Positions 56,307 through 64,000 of a DNA stretch of 64,000 nucleotides are shown here, piece after piece (the first letter of the stretch is position 1; the number at the start of each line of letters is the position of its first letter). Made by a program: the position numbers and the translations under genes. The stretch is taken from contig NZ_VZPJ01000005.1 in the NCBI RefSeq assembly GCF_008801605.1, forward strand, positions 310,001-374,000. The letters run 5' to 3'. The notes beneath the pieces are model-generated. The model was not told where the DNA came from. It made no database searches and saw only the letters and a list, made by a program, of their open reading frames with translations. Source of the stretch: Pseudomonas brassicacearum subsp. brassicacearum. Its GTDB lineage: Bacteria; Pseudomonadota; Gammaproteobacteria; Pseudomonadales; Pseudomonadaceae.

Positions 56307-57242
56307 CTAATGCGACGAAACATAAACAGACGGCGCAACAGGCGCAGGCAACGCATAAGTCGCCTTCATCCATTCAATCTCCGCCTGAGGCGTTCGCCCG
56401 AACATCCGCTTGAATTCGCGGCTGAATTGCGAGGCGCTTTCGTAGCCGACGTTGAACGCGGCCGTCGAGGCGCTCATGGTGTTGCGCAGCATCAATAATC
56501 GCGCCTGGTGCAGGCGTGTCGATTTCAAGTACTGCATGGGCGTGGAGTCCGTCACGCTGCGAAAGTGCAGGTGAAAGTTGGGGATGCTCATGTTGGCTTC
56601 ATGGGCGAGCGTTTCGACGTCCAGATGCTCGTGGTAGCAGCTGTGGATCTTGCGGATCGCCCGAGTGATCTTGCCGAAGTGCCCCTGGCGACTGAGCGCG
56701 GCGCGCATCGAGCCGCCCTGCTCGCCGGTCAGGATCCGGTAGTAGATTTCCCGTACCAGTGACGGCCCGAGTATTTGCGCTTCGCCCGGGCGACTCATGG
56801 CTTCCAGCAAACGCAGCGTCGAGCTGCGCAGCAAATCGTCCATGGGCGAGGCGTACATGCCTTTGGGTTGGGCATCGCTGGGGCCGAGGGTCTCGTCCAC
56901 TTGCAGCATCAACTCGCTGGCCAGCTGCAAGTCGAGACGCATGTAGACCGCCAGCATGGGCTCAGCTTCGGTGGCGTCGGTCTCCATGGTGAACGGAACC
57001 GGGACAGACACCACCAGATAGTGCTGGGCGTCATACACGTAGACGTCCTCACCCAGATAACCGCGCTTGCGCCCCTGGCACAGGATCACGATACCGGGCT
57101 CATACAACACCGGCGTGCGCGTCAGCGGCCGGTTCGAACGCAGAAAACGGATGTCCTCCAGCGCGCTGAGGTTGTAGCCCTCGACCGGCGCAAGCTGTTC
57201 CATCAACTGCACCATGCGCGAAGTGTTTGAGGCCTGAGTCAT
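56307..57242 (-). CDS. AraC-family transcriptional regulator
   Basis: A 311-residue regulator with the AraC_N sensor domain (about 20-180; TPVLYEPGIVILCQGRKRGYLG) and two C-terminal HTH motifs (about 195-295; ANMSIPNFHLHFRSVTDSTP, FNVGYESASQFSREFKRMFG). It is followed upstream, on the same strand, by an SDR oxidoreductase, 21 bases apart, so it may act on that gene. The effector is unknown. Confidence 0.92.
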   Translation of the reverse strand: MTQASNTSRMVQLMEQLAPVEGYNLSALEDIRFLRSNRPLTRTPVLYEPGIVILCQGRKRGYLGEDVYVYDAQHYLVVSVPVPFTMETDATEAEPMLAVYMRLDLQLASELMLQVDETLGPSDAQPKGMYASPMDDLLRSSTLRLLEAMSRPGEAQILGPSLVREIYYRILTGEQGGSMRAALSRQGHFGKITRAIRKIHSCYHEHLDVETLAHEANMSIPNFHLHFRSVTDSTPMQYLKSTRLHQARLLMLRNTMSASTAAFNVGYESASQFSREFKRMFGRTPQAEIEWMKATYALPAPVAPSVYVSSH

Positions 57243-57263
57243 TGATGCCCCCTTGCTGGCCGC

Positions 57264-58097
57264 TCAACCGTCGGTCGAACGGGTCAGCGCTTCCCATTGA
57301 TCGATCTCACTGGTCGCACGACTGAGTTTGTCGCGCACCAGGTTCAGTGCATCGCTGCCCAACAACACATGCGCAGGAGGCGTCGGGCTGGCAATGATCT
57401 GCAACATCGCTTGCGCCGCTTTCCGTGGATCGCCCAGTTGCTTGCCGCTTTTTTCCACGCGCGCTTTACGTATCGGATCGAAACTAGCGTCGTAGTCGGC
57501 AATGCTCCGTGCCGTACGCTGCATCGAACGCCCCGCCCAGTCGGTGCGAAACGAACCAGGCGCCACCGCGGTCACGAAGATGTTGAACGGTAGCAGCTCC
57601 TTGCTCAGCGTATCGGAGAGGCCTTCGAGGGCAAACTTGCTCGCGCAATAATAAGAAATGCCCGGCATCGTAATGGTGCCGCCCATGGAAGTGATATTGA
57701 GGATATGACCGGCACGGCGCTGGCGAAAGTACGGCACGAAGGCCTTGGTCACCGCCACCGCGCCAAACACGTTGACGTCGAACTGGCGACGCATCTCCTC
57801 CAGCGGCGATTCTTCGAAAATGCCTTCATGGCCGTAGCCGGCATTGTTGACCAGGACATCGACCGGGCCGTAAGTGGTTTCTATCTGCGCCACTGCGCTA
57901 TCGATTCGGTCGAACTCGGTGACGTCCAGGATCACGCCATGGGCACGCTCCGTGGAGAGAGCCTCGAAGGCCTGCAACGCCGCCTCACTGCGTACGGTGC
58001 CAATGACACGGTGGCCCGCTGCAAGCGCCTCTTGCGCCAGGGCGTTGCCCAAGCCGCTGCTCACGCCGGTGATGAAGAGGGTTTTTCTGTCGTGCAT
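57264..58097 (-). CDS. Short-chain dehydrogenase/reductase
   Basis: A 277-residue SDR with the nucleotide motif TGVSSGLG at residues 9-16, NNAGYG, the catalytic Ser and the Y-x3-K pair (SYYCASKFALEG). It most resembles classical SDRs of unknown substrate. I use MHDRKTLFITG because the upstream codons are few and weak. Next to an AraC regulator on the same strand. Confidence 0.93.
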   Translation of the reverse strand: MHDRKTLFITGVSSGLGNALAQEALAAGHRVIGTVRSEAALQAFEALSTERAHGVILDVTEFDRIDSAVAQIETTYGPVDVLVNNAGYGHEGIFEESPLEEMRRQFDVNVFGAVAVTKAFVPYFRQRRAGHILNITSMGGTITMPGISYYCASKFALEGLSDTLSKELLPFNIFVTAVAPGSFRTDWAGRSMQRTARSIADYDASFDPIRKARVEKSGKQLGDPRKAAQAMLQIIASPTPPAHVLLGSDALNLVRDKLSRATSEIDQWEALTRSTDG

Positions 58098-58196
58098 GGT
58101 GAACTCCACTGGATAAGCAGGAGGCCATGGTAACGATCGAAAAATGGCCCACCTATGCCGGTTTGCCTTGGGGCATTGCCTATTCCTATCAGCGCG

Positions 58197-59678
58197 TCAG
58201 ATTCCCGGACCGGTCACGTGGGCTGGCAACCTGGCCAAACGATCCCAACCGTTTGCATCGATCCCGGCGCAGTTGGGCAACCACAGTGTTTGCAGCGGCA
58301 GTTGCTCCAACACAGGCACCACGGCCGACGTGATCCGCGATTCCCCTGGATCCGCCCCAAGCGTCAGGTCCCGCAGCGGCATGCCAGCGAGATGGGCCAC
58401 CCCGGCGTCAGTCAGCCAAGGGCTGTCATACAGACCCAGGCGCTGCAGGGGCAGGTCCCGCAAACAAGCCAGGTCGGCATCGCGCAGGTTCAGGCCGCTT
58501 ATTTCAAGCTCCTCCAATGGCAACCCCAACTCGACGAGCTTGCGCAAAACCTTGCCGTCGACGCCCTGACAAAAGCTCAGATTGAGCCGCTTCAGCGGCA
58601 GGCCAGCCAGTTGTTTCAGCTCCTTCCAGGTGATGTCGTTCAAGGACAGGTCCAGGGACTCCAACGCCAACCCGCGCAGATCACTCAACGTACTGGCGCA
58701 GACGCCCTGCACATCGGAGAGTCCCAATCGCTTGAGCGGAAATCCGTGCAGCACATCGAGCCGCTCGATCACTTGGCGTAGGCACTTGAGGTCCAGCTCC
58801 GTGAGCGGCATTCCCTCCAGCACTTCAAGATCGTCTTCGCAGATGAACGCAGATTGGAGCGAAAGCTTTTCCAGGGGCAGATTTTGAATCGCCTGCAACA
58901 CGCTCTCGCTTGCATAACAGTCATCCAGACTCAACCCGCGCAACCCCGTCAGGTCGCCAAGCCAGGACGGATCGTCGAGGATCGCGCCGCTGCCACTGAG
59001 GGACAACTGTTCGAGGGGATGACTTGCCAAGTGCGCCATGCCACGGGACGTCAGCTCGCCCACGCGTTGCAAGGTCAGGGAGCGCAGCTTGAGGCGTGAC
59101 AGTGCTTTAAGGCCGTCGTCGGTGATGTCATCGCAACGGTTCAACGACAATTCCTGCAAGGGGCTGTCGCTCAGTTGACGGAGGAAACGGTCGTCGAAGT
59201 CCTCGCCGTAGGTTTGCAACTTCAGCCGACGCAAGCGTGCGGGCGACGGGAGGCAATTGGCGTTATCGTCGCGGGAAAAATTACTGACTTCCAAGGTTTC
59301 TAGGGCATTGGCGGGCAAACGCTGCCACGTCTCCGGGCCGCAGATAAACCTCGGGCTGTTGAGCACCAACGTGCGCAAGGGCAGCCCGGCCAGGGCGTCA
59401 CACCAATCCGGCTCGGCGTCGTTCAACTCCAGATGGTCGACCGGCAGGCCATGCAGTTGCGACAGCCATGGCCCGGGGCGATTTGTATGGGCGGTGGTGT
59501 TCAGTTGAGCCACCACCACCTTAGCCGCCGGATCGCCCAGGCCCGCCGCGACGCGTAAACCTTCCAGTGACGCCTCCCCGCTGTCGAGCAGATCGCGATA
59601 GAGCGAAGCGCGCGTGGTGGTGTCATCGGGGTTGGTGGCGAGTTGGGTGATCAGAACGTTGCGGTTGGGGGTTGGCAC
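58197..59678 (-). CDS. Leucine-rich-repeat protein
   Basis: A 493-residue protein. The first 60 residues (LITQLATNPDDTTTRASLYRDLLDSG) look like the short TIGR02996-type domain found in repeat proteins; the rest is about 16 leucine-rich repeats of 22-25 residues (for example LPLKRLNLSFCQGVDGKVL). No signal peptide. The start is GTG. LRR proteins bind other proteins; some are effectors, but nothing here shows secretion. GC is high, so it is not recent cargo. Confidence 0.85.
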   Translation of the reverse strand: MPTPNRNVLITQLATNPDDTTTRASLYRDLLDSGEASLEGLRVAAGLGDPAAKVVVAQLNTTAHTNRPGPWLSQLHGLPVDHLELNDAEPDWCDALAGLPLRTLVLNSPRFICGPETWQRLPANALETLEVSNFSRDDNANCLPSPARLRRLKLQTYGEDFDDRFLRQLSDSPLQELSLNRCDDITDDGLKALSRLKLRSLTLQRVGELTSRGMAHLASHPLEQLSLSGSGAILDDPSWLGDLTGLRGLSLDDCYASESVLQAIQNLPLEKLSLQSAFICEDDLEVLEGMPLTELDLKCLRQVIERLDVLHGFPLKRLGLSDVQGVCASTLSDLRGLALESLDLSLNDITWKELKQLAGLPLKRLNLSFCQGVDGKVLRKLVELGLPLEELEISGLNLRDADLACLRDLPLQRLGLYDSPWLTDAGVAHLAGMPLRDLTLGADPGESRITSAVVPVLEQLPLQTLWLPNCAGIDANGWDRLARLPAHVTGPGI

Positions 59679-59728
59679 GGTTTAGTAGTCCGAATTGAGC
59701 GGGCGCAGGGTGTGCTGCGAAACGGGGT

Positions 59729-60592
59729 TCATCTGCCTGTTGTTTGTGGGTGCACAGCGCCCTGAGATATCAATCCAGGATCAGGCTCCAGATCACCAGC
59801 AACGGCAATCTCAACATTCTCATATAGCTGCGCCGCACTCTTCGTCCGAGCATCCCACCAGTCGGGCCGAGTGGTAACCGATTGGCCGGTGACATCTCTA
59901 ATGAGACGGACGATATCGAAAGAGCGAAGGCCATCTACGTGCTCGCTTAAGCTTCCAGTCGTATTGGCCCACATCGGATCAAGTACGAAATCGATTCCCT
60001 TCATCCTCGCCAGTTTCGCAGCCGGCACAAAATCTGAATCACCAGCGACCAAAACGATGACATCAGTGAGCTTTTCAAGGGCGAGAGTCGTGATGTCCAT
60101 GCCTAACTTGGTATCGACAGTCTTCTGTTCGACTTTGTAATGGAAATCGTCATTCGTGAGCTCTGCCCAGACCTTCTCACCACGCAACAGGGCCTTAAGG
60201 GAATGAGAATTGAGTTGCCAATCACCGCTTTTGGCCAGTTCGCCCAGTCGAAGCGCCGTTTTTCGGCTCGATCGAAGCTGATCGTGAAGGTCTCTTCGCA
60301 ATCTATAGGGAGGATGAGCTTTGAAATCCATATGCCCTGCAGATTTATGACCGTCAGGGATTATGGGTAATCGAACCTGATTGGAGGGGGGCGGGCAGTC
60401 GTAGTAGTAGATTCGATAAAGCTCGCGACTCGCTGAGCGTTCGTCTTCGATGTGAAGCTTCACGAGCTTTTTTATGATTTGGGATATCTGGTCGGCGGAT
60501 AACAGCAGTTCCTTGCTGAAGTATTTGCGGCCGAAAAACATAACCCTCTGGAAGAAAAATCCTCCATCAATGAGAACGGCGGTTCGCTTCAC
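59729..60592 (-). CDS. NYN-domain (PIN-like) putative ribonuclease
   Basis: A 287-residue protein with the NYN/LabA nuclease fold: AVLIDGGFFF at the N-terminus with the first acidic residue, VDTKLGMDITTLAL in the middle and IVLVAGDSDFVPAAKLAR, then VLDPMWANTTGSLSEHVDG. These bring the conserved Asp residues together. The start is taken as GTG with AAGGA seven bases upstream, since the frame further up opens only at a TTG inside the terminator. It has its own promoter and a leader terminator. Confidence 0.85.
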   Translation of the reverse strand: MKRTAVLIDGGFFFQRVMFFGRKYFSKELLLSADQISQIIKKLVKLHIEDERSASRELYRIYYYDCPPPSNQVRLPIIPDGHKSAGHMDFKAHPPYRLRRDLHDQLRSSRKTALRLGELAKSGDWQLNSHSLKALLRGEKVWAELTNDDFHYKVEQKTVDTKLGMDITTLALEKLTDVIVLVAGDSDFVPAAKLARMKGIDFVLDPMWANTTGSLSEHVDGLRSFDIVRLIRDVTGQSVTTRPDWWDARTKSAAQLYENVEIAVAGDLEPDPGLISQGAVHPQTTGR

Positions 60593-60608
60593 TGGCTTTT
60601 CCTTGGGC

Positions 60609-60633
60609 AAAAAAAAGCCCAGGACTGCTGGGC
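60609..60633 (-). terminator. Intrinsic terminator in the leader of the NYN gene
   Basis: Minus-strand GCCCAG/CTGGGC stem with five-base loop followed by eight T residues, ending 17 bases ahead of the GTG start. A second GCCCAGCAG lies upstream in the leader and could pair with the same CTGGGC, giving an alternative structure. Confidence 0.8.
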
Positions 60634-60678
60634 AGGTTCTAACAATTGCCTGCGCGCTGTACTGAGCTGCTGGGCGAA

Positions 60679-60707
60679 AATCTATTCGCCTATGCAGGCT
60701 ATGTCAA
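60679..60707 (-). promoter_or_regulatory. Sigma70 promoter of the NYN gene leader
   Basis: TTGACA, 17 bases, TAGATT on the minus strand. The start of transcription would be near 60672, giving a leader of about 60-80 nt that contains the terminator before the coding region. Confidence 0.6.
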
Positions 60708-60888
60708 GGTCGAAAGTGACGCAGAAAATACAACCATTGATGGGCCAAAATTCCTACATGAAGCTCGGAAAGTGACGTCTTGTAGCGCTCGGACGGAGGG
60801 GGCTATAGTCCCTCGTCGCTCCAATGGCGACTCGGGTTTGGCGACTCGACAACGAGGTAGCTCCTTTCAACTGAATGAGGTCCTACCG

Positions 60889-61161
60889 ATGAACCGATAC
60901 ATGCCCATCACCGGCGTCGACTGCGTCCCCGCTACCCTGCTGATCGACACCGAAGCCCCGCTTGATGTCCTCTTCGAAACCGCCGACTACCGTATCCGTA
61001 CCGTGACCCAGCTTCTGGAAAACATCGCGTTCCGTTCAGAGATCAGTTCCGACACGCTGGTGCTTTCCGACTTCTGCAAAATGCTGACGATCGCGCTGCG
61101 CGATGGGTGTGATGTGATGGATGTGATTGGCAAGCGATTGCGGGCGCAGGCGGCGGAGTAA
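60889..61161 (+). CDS. Small hypothetical protein (DUF3077-like)
   Basis: A 90-residue protein starting MNRYMPITGVDCVPATLLID, with helices (LFETADYRIRTVTQLLENIAF, LSDFCKMLTIALRDGCDVMDVIG). It resembles the small DUF3077-type proteins common in Pseudomonas. The ATG has GAGG nearby. Function unknown. Confidence 0.65.
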   Translation: MNRYMPITGVDCVPATLLIDTEAPLDVLFETADYRIRTVTQLLENIAFRSEISSDTLVLSDFCKMLTIALRDGCDVMDVIGKRLRAQAAE

Positions 61162-61487
61162 ATGAAGATGGCGCAGTTCTGAGAACTGCGCCATAACTGC
61201 GCCAAAATCTCCTCAAACAGCGCCAACGCAACGTGGCCTTCGAGCACCGACTACTGAACAGCATCCAAGCATCCAGGAGCGGGGCGAGCCTCTCAAAGCT
61301 CTTGGCCTGGCATTCTGAAATCGCCCGGCGAACGGCGCAACGCATCCTTGCAAACCTGATCGAAAGCAGCCTCTGGAAGGAAACACCTACTCACAGCTCG
61401 ACACGCGACAACTCATCGAGCAAGGTAAGGCAGCACAGGGTAAAGCCGCTATAGAAACGCATCCAACTAACTCTTTTCGCACTAAAA
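61162..61487. other. Gap with a possible decayed gene
   Basis: About 325 bases. A plus-strand frame at 61233-61454 contains LLAWHSEIARRTAQRILANLIES, which looks like the winged-helix N-terminal part of Pseudomonas Fic-type proteins; it soon becomes random. I treat it as a remnant only. Confidence 0.35.
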
Positions 61488-61865
61488 CTATAGCTTTATA
61501 AAGTCAAAAACCTGACCAAATAGTAGTTCAATCTTTGGTGACGTTTTAAGGAAATCAAGTGCTTCACTTGGGGTTACGGGCATATCAAACGGCTCAAATC
61601 CTCGCCAAACGGCGATACCGTACAACGCATATTCGTCATTCTCCTCATGCTCCCAACAGGGCACATAACCAACAACTTTATAGACTTTGAAAATCTCATC
61701 ATGAAAATCCTTCAAGTCATATAAAAATGCTGGAGCAGCATTCAGCGACGAAGCCTGAGCACACCAGGCATTAAATTCATCTCTGCTTATAGCTTCACAA
61801 AAAAGACATGTAAAAACGAACGCCATCAATTCATCACTAAAGTACCCCGACTCATTCAAAATCAC
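61488..61865 (-). CDS. Putative immunity-type protein
   Basis: A 125-residue acidic protein (MILNESGYFSDELMAFVFTCLF, YDLKDFHDEIFKVYKVVGYVP, EYALYGIAVWRGFEPFDMPV). I recall similar small proteins downstream of Rhs/CDI-type toxins, so immunity is inferred from composition and context. An inverted-repeat element follows on its upstream side. Confidence 0.6.
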   Translation of the reverse strand: MILNESGYFSDELMAFVFTCLFCEAISRDEFNAWCAQASSLNAAPAFLYDLKDFHDEIFKVYKVVGYVPCWEHEENDEYALYGIAVWRGFEPFDMPVTPSEALDFLKTSPKIELLFGQVFDFIKL

Positions 61866-61887
61866 ATCCCACCTCCCATAACCTCAC

Positions 61888-61970
61888 AAAAAAGTGGATT
61901 TATTTATAAGCCGAGCAAAACCAACAAATCTGCCCCTCTGTGTTTCACAAAATAAATCTGTTCGCTTTTT
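61888..61970. repeat. Inverted-repeat element, copy 1
   Basis: GGATTTATTTATAAG facing AAATAAATCTGTTCGCTTTTT, with the inner CCGAGCAAAACCAACAAATC part. Copy with several changes in the arms. Confidence 0.75.
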
Positions 61971-61990
61971 GCACTTTAACGACATCCCCC

Positions 61991-62263
61991 CTAAGAGCTC
62001 AAGGGATCCCAAAGCACTCTCTTTACATACGTCAATGATTCCTCTTCAGTTTCAAAATCTTGGACTTCATAGTCATCATTTAAAAGCATTTCTCTCCAAC
62101 GCACACTCCTATCCTCAAACGCTGCAGCCAGTTCAGCTCTCATCTCATCCAGCTTTCCACTTGACCTCAAGCCTCTTACATATATATTTTTAGCATCTTC
62201 CTCCTGAAAACCAAGATCTGCAGAAAATATAGCTTTTAGCATATAGCGAATATTTTTATACAT
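61991..62263 (-). CDS. Putative immunity-type protein (CdiI-like)
   Basis: A 90-residue acidic protein, MYKNIRYMLKAIFSADLGFQ, ending VKRVLWDPLSS. It looks like small contact-dependent inhibition immunity proteins found in Pseudomonas. GAGGG precedes the ATG. Inverted-repeat elements flank it on both sides. Function inferred. Confidence 0.6.
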   Translation of the reverse strand: MYKNIRYMLKAIFSADLGFQEEDAKNIYVRGLRSSGKLDEMRAELAAAFEDRSVRWREMLLNDDYEVQDFETEEESLTYVKRVLWDPLSS

Positions 62264-62300
62264 CACAATACGCCCTCTATTTCAACCAAAAACGTAACCA

Positions 62301-62379
62301 AAAACGGGGACGGATTTATTTGTAAACCGAGCAATCCAATAAGCCCGCCCCTCCGCAGAAAATAAATCTGTCATCTTTT
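62301..62379. repeat. Inverted-repeat element, copy 2
   Basis: AAACGGGGACGGATTTATTTG facing AAATAAATCTGTCATCTTTT with the inner CCGAGCAATCCAATAAG part. Confidence 0.75.
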
Positions 62380-62437
62380 CGAACACCTTTAATTCCTTCG
62401 CCGCACTTCTACACTCTCCACATGAATTCCGTATGCG

Positions 62438-62580
62438 CTACTCATCCCCAGCGCGAATTAAAACACCTTGTTCCCACCAGTGCCCCCATTCAAGCACAGA
62501 GACGCCTGACTGCAATAGACACTTAAACTTTTCGTCAACGTGAAACACTTCCGAAAAAAGAAGTCCCAACTCATCAGGAC
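62438..62580 (-). pseudogene. C-terminal fragment of an immunity-type gene
   Basis: An open frame without a start codon (PDELGLLFSEVFHVDEKF, ECW-type LEWGHWWEQGVLIRAGDE) that ends with TAG at 62438. Its 5' side is cut exactly where inverted-repeat copy 3 begins. The sequence is acidic and Trp-rich, as in immunity proteins. Confidence 0.5.
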
Positions 62581-62584
62581 AAGG

Positions 62585-62666
62585 AAAGGGGACAGATCTA
62601 TTTATAAACCAAGAAAAGCAATGAGCCTGATCCTCTGCGCCTCACAAAATAAATCTGTCCCCTTTT
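62585..62666. repeat. Inverted-repeat element, copy 3
   Basis: AAAGGGGACAGATCTATTTAT facing AAATAAATCTGTCCCCTTTT. Near-perfect 20-base arms; it abuts the truncated gene fragment to its left. Confidence 0.8.
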
Positions 62667-62731
62667 CAGTCTCTGAGCTGGTAATGCCTTGACCGCGTCA
62701 TCTACAGCAGCCCCAGTTGTTTTTGCACCAG

Positions 62732-63055
62732 CTAATCAAGCGAGAATGATGAGAAGTAGAACGACAACTTTTTATCCTCAAGATCACTCAGCTGATAACG
62801 CATCCTATCAAAGCCAGAATCCAGCTTACTAACGTTCATGTGCATCAACTGAGTTAATCCGCCGCCAAAATCATGGGACGTAAATTGGCAAATATCAATG
62901 AATCTGATATTCACGACATCAGCCCCTACCTTTTCAGAAGCCGAAATCGATAGAGATAAATCATAAGCCATCCCGTCAACATTCAACTGAATACTAATTG
63001 CACGCAAGCAGTTGTGAGCAACAAGCAATTCATTCAATTCTGGAAGACTAATCAT
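62732..63055 (-). CDS. Hypothetical small protein of the immunity-like run
   Basis: A 107-residue protein, MISLPELNELLVAHN start, beta-rich (AISIQLNVDGMAYDLSLSI, VNIRFIDICQF). I chose this ATG because the upstream in-frame part is basic and unlike its neighbours. Function unknown; same strand and spacing as the immunity-like genes. Confidence 0.55.
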   Translation of the reverse strand: MISLPELNELLVAHNCLRAISIQLNVDGMAYDLSLSISASEKVGADVVNIRFIDICQFTSHDFGGGLTQLMHMNVSKLDSGFDRMRYQLSDLEDKKLSFYFSSFSLD

Positions 63056-63112
63056 TATTGATCCTCGTCTCTTTCCCATTGGAGCCATAGCCTGGACCAT
63101 ATTCATAGGTAT

Positions 63113-63180
63113 GCGTGTGCAAAAAGGAAAGGGGACAAAAGGAAAGGCAAAGGAAAGAAAAGGAAAGGAAAGGGGACAGA
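63113..63180 (+). repeat. Purine tract of GGAAAGG units
   Basis: AAAGGAAAGGGGACAAAAGGA followed by further AGGAAAGA units, all purine on one strand over 55 bases except for two cytosines. It runs into inverted-repeat copy 4 and looks like local duplication of the repeat's end. Confidence 0.7.
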
Positions 63181-63242
63181 TTTATTTATCAACGTACAAA
63201 CCAACAAGCCTGCTCACCTCATAAAATAAATCTGTCCCCTTT
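63168..63242. repeat. Inverted-repeat element, copy 4
   Basis: AAAGGGGACAGATTTATTTAT facing AAATAAATCTGTCCCCTTT; perfect arms, inner part diverged (CAACGTACAAACCAACAAG). Confidence 0.8.
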
Positions 63243-63266
63243 CGATCCTCTGTACCTGCAACAAAA

Positions 63267-63734
63267 TTACTCCTGCCCTGTTTCAATATCGTCGACCCAC
63301 ACAGCTATCCGAGGTAGCGCCATACCACACTTCGGGCAATTACAGCGAGGAAGCGATAATGCCTTATAAGCAACTCCCAACTCACCATCAACTCCGAAAT
63401 ATAAAATCGGATCTGAGGGATTAGCAACTTCCCCAACCCAATCACATTGATCGCAAGTCACCCTTTCAATGAGCACTCGCTGCCATCGTTCATCCATACG
63501 ATATAAATGTAATGGCACCCAAGGTTTCAACGATTTAGTTAAATGTAGCCCCAAACAGAATTTACCGTCGCGCCCAGATACAAAATCAAGCATATTGCGC
63601 ACAACAATTTCAAGATTTCCATTGAAAACAGTTCCATCTTTATATTTGCCTGCTTTCAAAATCTCCTCCCATTCACTGACACTGGGAGCAATTACAAGCT
63701 GACCATCAACCACTAACTCTGTATATTTTTTCAC
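63267..63734 (-). CDS. Hypothetical zinc-site protein of the immunity-like run
   Basis: A 155-residue protein, MKKYTELVVDGQLVIAPSVSE, with CDQCDW and CNCPKC pairs (about 95-140) that can hold a zinc ion. Position and strand match the other immunity-like genes; similar proteins lie after Rhs genes. Function unknown. Confidence 0.6.
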   Translation of the reverse strand: MKKYTELVVDGQLVIAPSVSEWEEILKAGKYKDGTVFNGNLEIVVRNMLDFVSGRDGKFCLGLHLTKSLKPWVPLHLYRMDERWQRVLIERVTCDQCDWVGEVANPSDPILYFGVDGELGVAYKALSLPRCNCPKCGMALPRIAVWVDDIETGQE

Positions 63735-63761
63735 ATAGATATCTTCAGAAATTCATTTCCA

Positions 63762-63849
63762 AAAAAGGGGACAGACTTATTTATAACCGAGCAAAACCAA
63801 AAAACTTGCCCCTCTGCGTTTCACAAAATAAATCTGCCCCCTTTTTTTC
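63762..63849. repeat. Inverted-repeat element, copy 5
   Basis: AAAAGGGGACAGACTTATTTA facing AAATAAATCTGCCCCCTTTT, inner part CCGAGCAAAACCAAAAAACT. Confidence 0.8.
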
Positions 63850-63853
63850 TAAG

Positions 63854-64000
63854 TCAGAAACTGAAACGGTCCTCAAATACTGTCTGCCCCCCTATTCTGA
63901 CGACACATTGCCGTGCCACCTCCACGGGTACTACCTTGCCTAAAACCGGCATCATGGCCTTGTAGAACACCTTGTCACAGGCTTCATCTTTACTAAACGG
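63854..64000 (-). CDS. C-terminal part of an unidentified gene, cut by window edge
   Basis: Forty-eight open codons up to the window edge, ending GGQTVFEDRFSF and a TGA at 63856-63854. It reads well as protein (PFSKDEACDKVFYKAMMPVLG). It could be the end of the toxin or of another small gene; nothing more can be said from here. Confidence 0.4.
   Translation of the reverse strand, partial: PFSKDEACDKVFYKAMMPVLGKVVPVEVARQCVVRIGGQTVFEDRFSF

Overview
The window is chromosomal DNA from a fluorescent-type Pseudomonas. The evidence is the gene order fMet-tRNA-rimP-nusA-infB, secG-tpiA-glmM-folP-ftsH-rlmE, greA-carB-carA-dapB-dnaJ-dnaK-grpE, recN/fur/bamE, smpB and ssrA, with high-GC codon use and a Pseudomonas-type REP pair near 26.2 kb.

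Region 1 (1-35.9 kb) is conserved core. From the left it holds a long minus-strand block for translation, protein export, glycolysis, cell-wall precursors, folate, proteolysis, pyrimidine/arginine precursors, lysine and the heat-shock chaperones. Perfect-looking sigma32 promoters precede grpE and dnaK, and an intrinsic terminator sits in the carA leader as a probable attenuator. Next come recN behind a LexA box, fur, bamE, rnfH, ratA-like, a sodium-dependent transporter and smpB. A lactate-use locus follows: divergent lldR with a palindromic operator, lldP, lutABC and an FAD/Fe-S D-lactate dehydrogenase. The tmRNA gene closes the core.

Region 2 (about 35.9-54.16 kb) is a genomic island inserted at the 3' end of ssrA. 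The ssrA tail and terminator are repeated at the far end (attL and attR), and both ends carry paired GGTATTCC sites 12 bp apart. The island has a P4-type integrase, a second tyrosine recombinase with a small partner, a DUF3987 protein, and two clusters of TGTCGCC repeats that resemble iterons. Its low-GC cargo includes a DUF3644 protein and a neighbour that both show an R-x4-H (HEPN-like) motif, a KAP P-loop NTPase, and several membrane or secreted proteins without known function. Inside the cargo lies the remnant of a chromosomal integron: a truncated intI, an attI-like region and two gene cassettes with attC sites. One cassette codes for an octapeptide-repeat protein with a four-bladed C-terminus.

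Region 3 (54.2-64 kb) is accessory chromosome. It has an AraC-regulator fragment cut at the island edge, a leuA-type 2-isopropylmalate synthase, an AraC regulator, an SDR oxidoreductase, a leucine-rich-repeat protein, and a NYN-domain nuclease behind a short leader with its own terminator. It ends with a run of small minus-strand ORFs that look like immunity genes of a polymorphic toxin locus, separated by five copies of an 80-bp inverted repeat. The toxin gene, if present, would lie beyond the right edge.
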